The position numbers and the translations under genes are program-made. From contig CAYTUI010000020.1 of NCBI GenBank assembly GCA_964441335.1, positions 1 through 22,361 of the forward strand: DNA of 22,361 bases. Reading direction: 5' to 3'. Within the stretch, counting starts at the first letter, position 1. Each line of letters begins with the position of its first letter. Under the pieces are notes generated by a model, which was given only the letters and a program-made list of their open reading frames with translations, was not told the DNA's origin and did no database searches. This stretch comes from CAYTUI01 sp964441335. Its GTDB lineage: Bacteria > Patescibacteriota > Patescibacteriia > UBA1558 > 2-01-FULL-52-15. Shown in pieces: positions 20,732 through 22,361 of the stretch.

Positions 20732-22074
20732 TGTCCAAGAGTTCCGCTAAAGCCTGGATTATTGCCGCTGATATGGGCTATGGTCATCAGCGGGCGGCTT
20801 TTCCACTCCGTCAACTGGGCTCCGGGAAAATTATCAATGCCAATAATTACCCGGGTATACCTGCTAATGACAGAAAAATCTGGCAGGATAGTCGCAAATT
20901 TTATGAATTTATTTCCCGCTTTAAAAAAGTTCCTGTGGTAGGCGGCGCGGCTTTTAGTTTTTATGATAAGTTGCAGGCTATTCCTCAATTTTATCCGCGT
21001 CGCGACTTGTCTAAACCCACTTTGCAAATCAGAGAAATAGAGCATCTGATAAAAAAGAAAAAATGGGGTAAACATTTGATAGATAAACTGGAGAAAAATC
21101 CTTTGCCAATTGTTACTTCATTTTTTGTGCCGGCTTTGATGGCCGATATTTTTAATTATCCCAACGATATTTATTGTCTGATAACCGATACCGATATCAG
21201 CCGTGCTTGGGTAGCTGCCCATCCGTCTGCCAGTAAAATAAAGTACTTTGCTCCAAATTACAGAGTTGTTGAAAGATTGCGACTCTATGGGGTGCCGGCG
21301 GACAGAATATTTTTGACCGGTTTTCCTTTACCTAAGGATAATATTGGTCACAATAGCCATTTAGAAATTGTGGATGAAGATTTGAAACATAGAATGAAAA
21401 ACCTTGATCCTAAAGGAAAATACTGGGAGCAGTATAGCGCTGTTTTTAAAAAGTACGTCAAATGTAAAAGTTTGCCCAGAAAATCCAATCACCCTTTGAC
21501 TTTGACGTTTGCGGTCGGTGGTGCTGGAGCCCAACGGGATTTAGCAGTAACAATTTTGTATAGTCTTAGACATAAAATTAAGCAGGGCAGAATTCGTCTG
21601 ATTATGGTGGCCGGTATTCATAATGACGTTTATCGTTTTTTTAAAAAAGCGGTCATGACCAGCGGGTTACGTCAGGAGTTAGGCAAAGGAGTTGTTATAA
21701 TCCACGCGCCTAATAAGTATTTATATTTCAATAAGTTTAACAAAATTCTTAGAACAACAGATATTCTTTGGACCAAGCCTAGTGAATTAAGTTTCTACGT
21801 GGCCTTGGGTATACCTTTAATTATGTCCGAGCCGATTGGTTCGCAGGAGGAATTTAATCGTCTGTGGGTAGATACTATTGGAGCCGGTATGGATCAGTTG
21901 GAACCAGAATTTACTGAACAGTGGCTGTTTGATTTATTGGATTCAGGTTGGCTAGCGGAAGCGGCTATGGAAGGGTTTGTGGAAGCGCCAAAGTATGGAA
22001 CATATAATATAGAGAAAATCATTACCGGCCAGCCCGAGGAGATTAAGGAATTGAAGACTTTGTTACATTTTTAG
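20731..22074 (+). CDS. GT-B glycosyltransferase, MurG/MGDG-synthase-like
   Basis: 447 residues. The N-terminal motif MGYGHQRAA (15-23) corresponds to the GxGHxxAA loop of MGDG-synthase and MurG-type enzymes, and ITDTD (151-155) fits the acceptor-domain TD motif. In the C-terminal Rossmann domain GGAGAQRD (263-270) starts the nucleotide-sugar half, and WTKPSELSFYVALGIPLIMSEPIGSQEEFN (347-376) is the donor-binding region of GT28, where the KP(S/G)G-like segment holds the nucleotide. It probably adds a sugar to a membrane lipid such as diacylglycerol or an undecaprenyl-linked acceptor; genuine MurG is shorter and this is not an orthologue. It is last in the envelope operon and overlaps the previous stop by one base. 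Confidence 0.82.
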   Translation: MSKSSAKAWIIAADMGYGHQRAAFPLRQLGSGKIINANNYPGIPANDRKIWQDSRKFYEFISRFKKVPVVGGAAFSFYDKLQAIPQFYPRRDLSKPTLQIREIEHLIKKKKWGKHLIDKLEKNPLPIVTSFFVPALMADIFNYPNDIYCLITDTDISRAWVAAHPSASKIKYFAPNYRVVERLRLYGVPADRIFLTGFPLPKDNIGHNSHLEIVDEDLKHRMKNLDPKGKYWEQYSAVFKKYVKCKSLPRKSNHPLTLTFAVGGAGAQRDLAVTILYSLRHKIKQGRIRLIMVAGIHNDVYRFFKKAVMTSGLRQELGKGVVIIHAPNKYLYFNKFNKILRTTDILWTKPSELSFYVALGIPLIMSEPIGSQEEFNRLWVDTIGAGMDQLEPEFTEQWLFDLLDSGWLAEAAMEGFVEAPKYGTYNIEKIITGQPEEIKELKTLLHF

Positions 22075-22361
22075 GAGAGATGAGGAGTGAGGTGTTTCGC
22101 CCAAGGGGCAATCGGCCTTTGGCTGAAGGTGTTAGGAGACCTTCTCATTTGCGATCTTGTCTCTCGCAAGAGACAAGAGAAGCAATCTCGGATTAGGAAT
22201 CCCGCTTATTCGAGTGTAAGAATTTAATATAAAAAAATGACCCTGACGCGAATTGGTGCTGCGTTATTTTTATTTATATTTATTTAAATCGTTTTTTTGG
22301 GTCTTTTTACGATGTTTTAACTAAGGACATTTGGCACTTTTAAAGATAACATCTCATTAGG
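22075..22361. other. Intergenic end region with palindromes; no gene recognised
   Basis: After the glycosyltransferase stop there is a short GAGGAGTGAGG-type tract, a direct repeat AGGTGTT (22090-22096 and 22127-22133) enclosing GC-rich palindromic sequence, and a perfect 9-bp hairpin CTTGTCTCT (22156-22164), CGCA, AGAGACAAG (22169-22177). That hairpin has an outer CTTCT/AGAAG pairing and no T-run. Bases 22220-22361 are very A+T-rich and hold only a 16-codon frame (22237-22287), which is not convincing. The region is probably the spacer before the next gene outside the window. Confidence 0.5.

Noticed and set aside
22237..22287. 16-codon frame starting MTLTRIGAALF
   Set aside because: It is too short, has no SD or -10 at the expected spacing, and lies in A+T-rich DNA that ends in T-runs.

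Overview
The window looks like part of a chromosome of a small-genome, monoderm-type bacterium of the Patescibacteria/CPR radiation (inference). The reasons are an A+T-rich, tightly packed gene order, many small membrane proteins, a secreted protein with paired C-terminal 'WY(I/M)NP...FLGRA.DAY' repeats, a Gmad2-type surface protein, an S23-type four-helix-bundle protein, and native genes that almost all lack a Shine-Dalgarno (SD) sequence. No tRNA, rRNA or CRISPR array was recognised.

Layout. 1-421: 3' end of an S66 LD-carboxypeptidase gene. 430-962: a self-contained unit (promoter, leader with an attenuator-like terminator, 81-aa orphan gene, terminator). 1142-3977: a two-gene thiol/redox operon (Bcp peroxiredoxin and a secreted DsbA-like multidomain protein). 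4111-5232: CapA-like metallophosphatase. 5285-5931 (minus): two small membrane proteins. 6221-6920: a second self-contained unit encoding a DEDDh exonuclease-like protein. 6945-7991 (minus): RlmN. 8169-13036: a MacAB-type operon with adaptor, ATPase and two permeases. 13256-15236: Gmad2 protein, NUDIX hydrolase and LOG-family protein. 15291-17885: a third self-contained unit, with a consensus promoter, a highly structured leader of about 160 nt, a DEAH/HrpA-type helicase and a terminator. 17901-18465: an IS200-type element with a Y1 transposase that has no normal start codon. 18575-19565: a ParB-fold-like orphan and an S23-family protein. 19711-22074: a tightly packed envelope operon (lipoprotein, two paralogous membrane proteins, GT28-type glycosyltransferase).

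Two expression styles coexist. Native A+T-rich genes have no SD, and in four clear cases (1142, 4111, 13919, 18575) a -10 hexamer lies exactly 6 nt before the ATG, which predicts leaderless mRNAs. The three G+C-richer units and the IS element instead have strong SDs and structured leaders, and the three units end in strong intrinsic terminators. This suggests imported or separately regulated modules.

The most unusual signal is in the intergenic DNA. Almost every spacer between native genes contains a degenerate tandem repeat with strict 7-bp or 8-bp phase (for example five TAGGNNN heptamers at 3986-4020 and ten octamers at 19085-19164). Some tracts are in opposite orientations on the two sides of a gene. 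One folds into a 29-bp hairpin whose apex sequence recurs 6 kb away.
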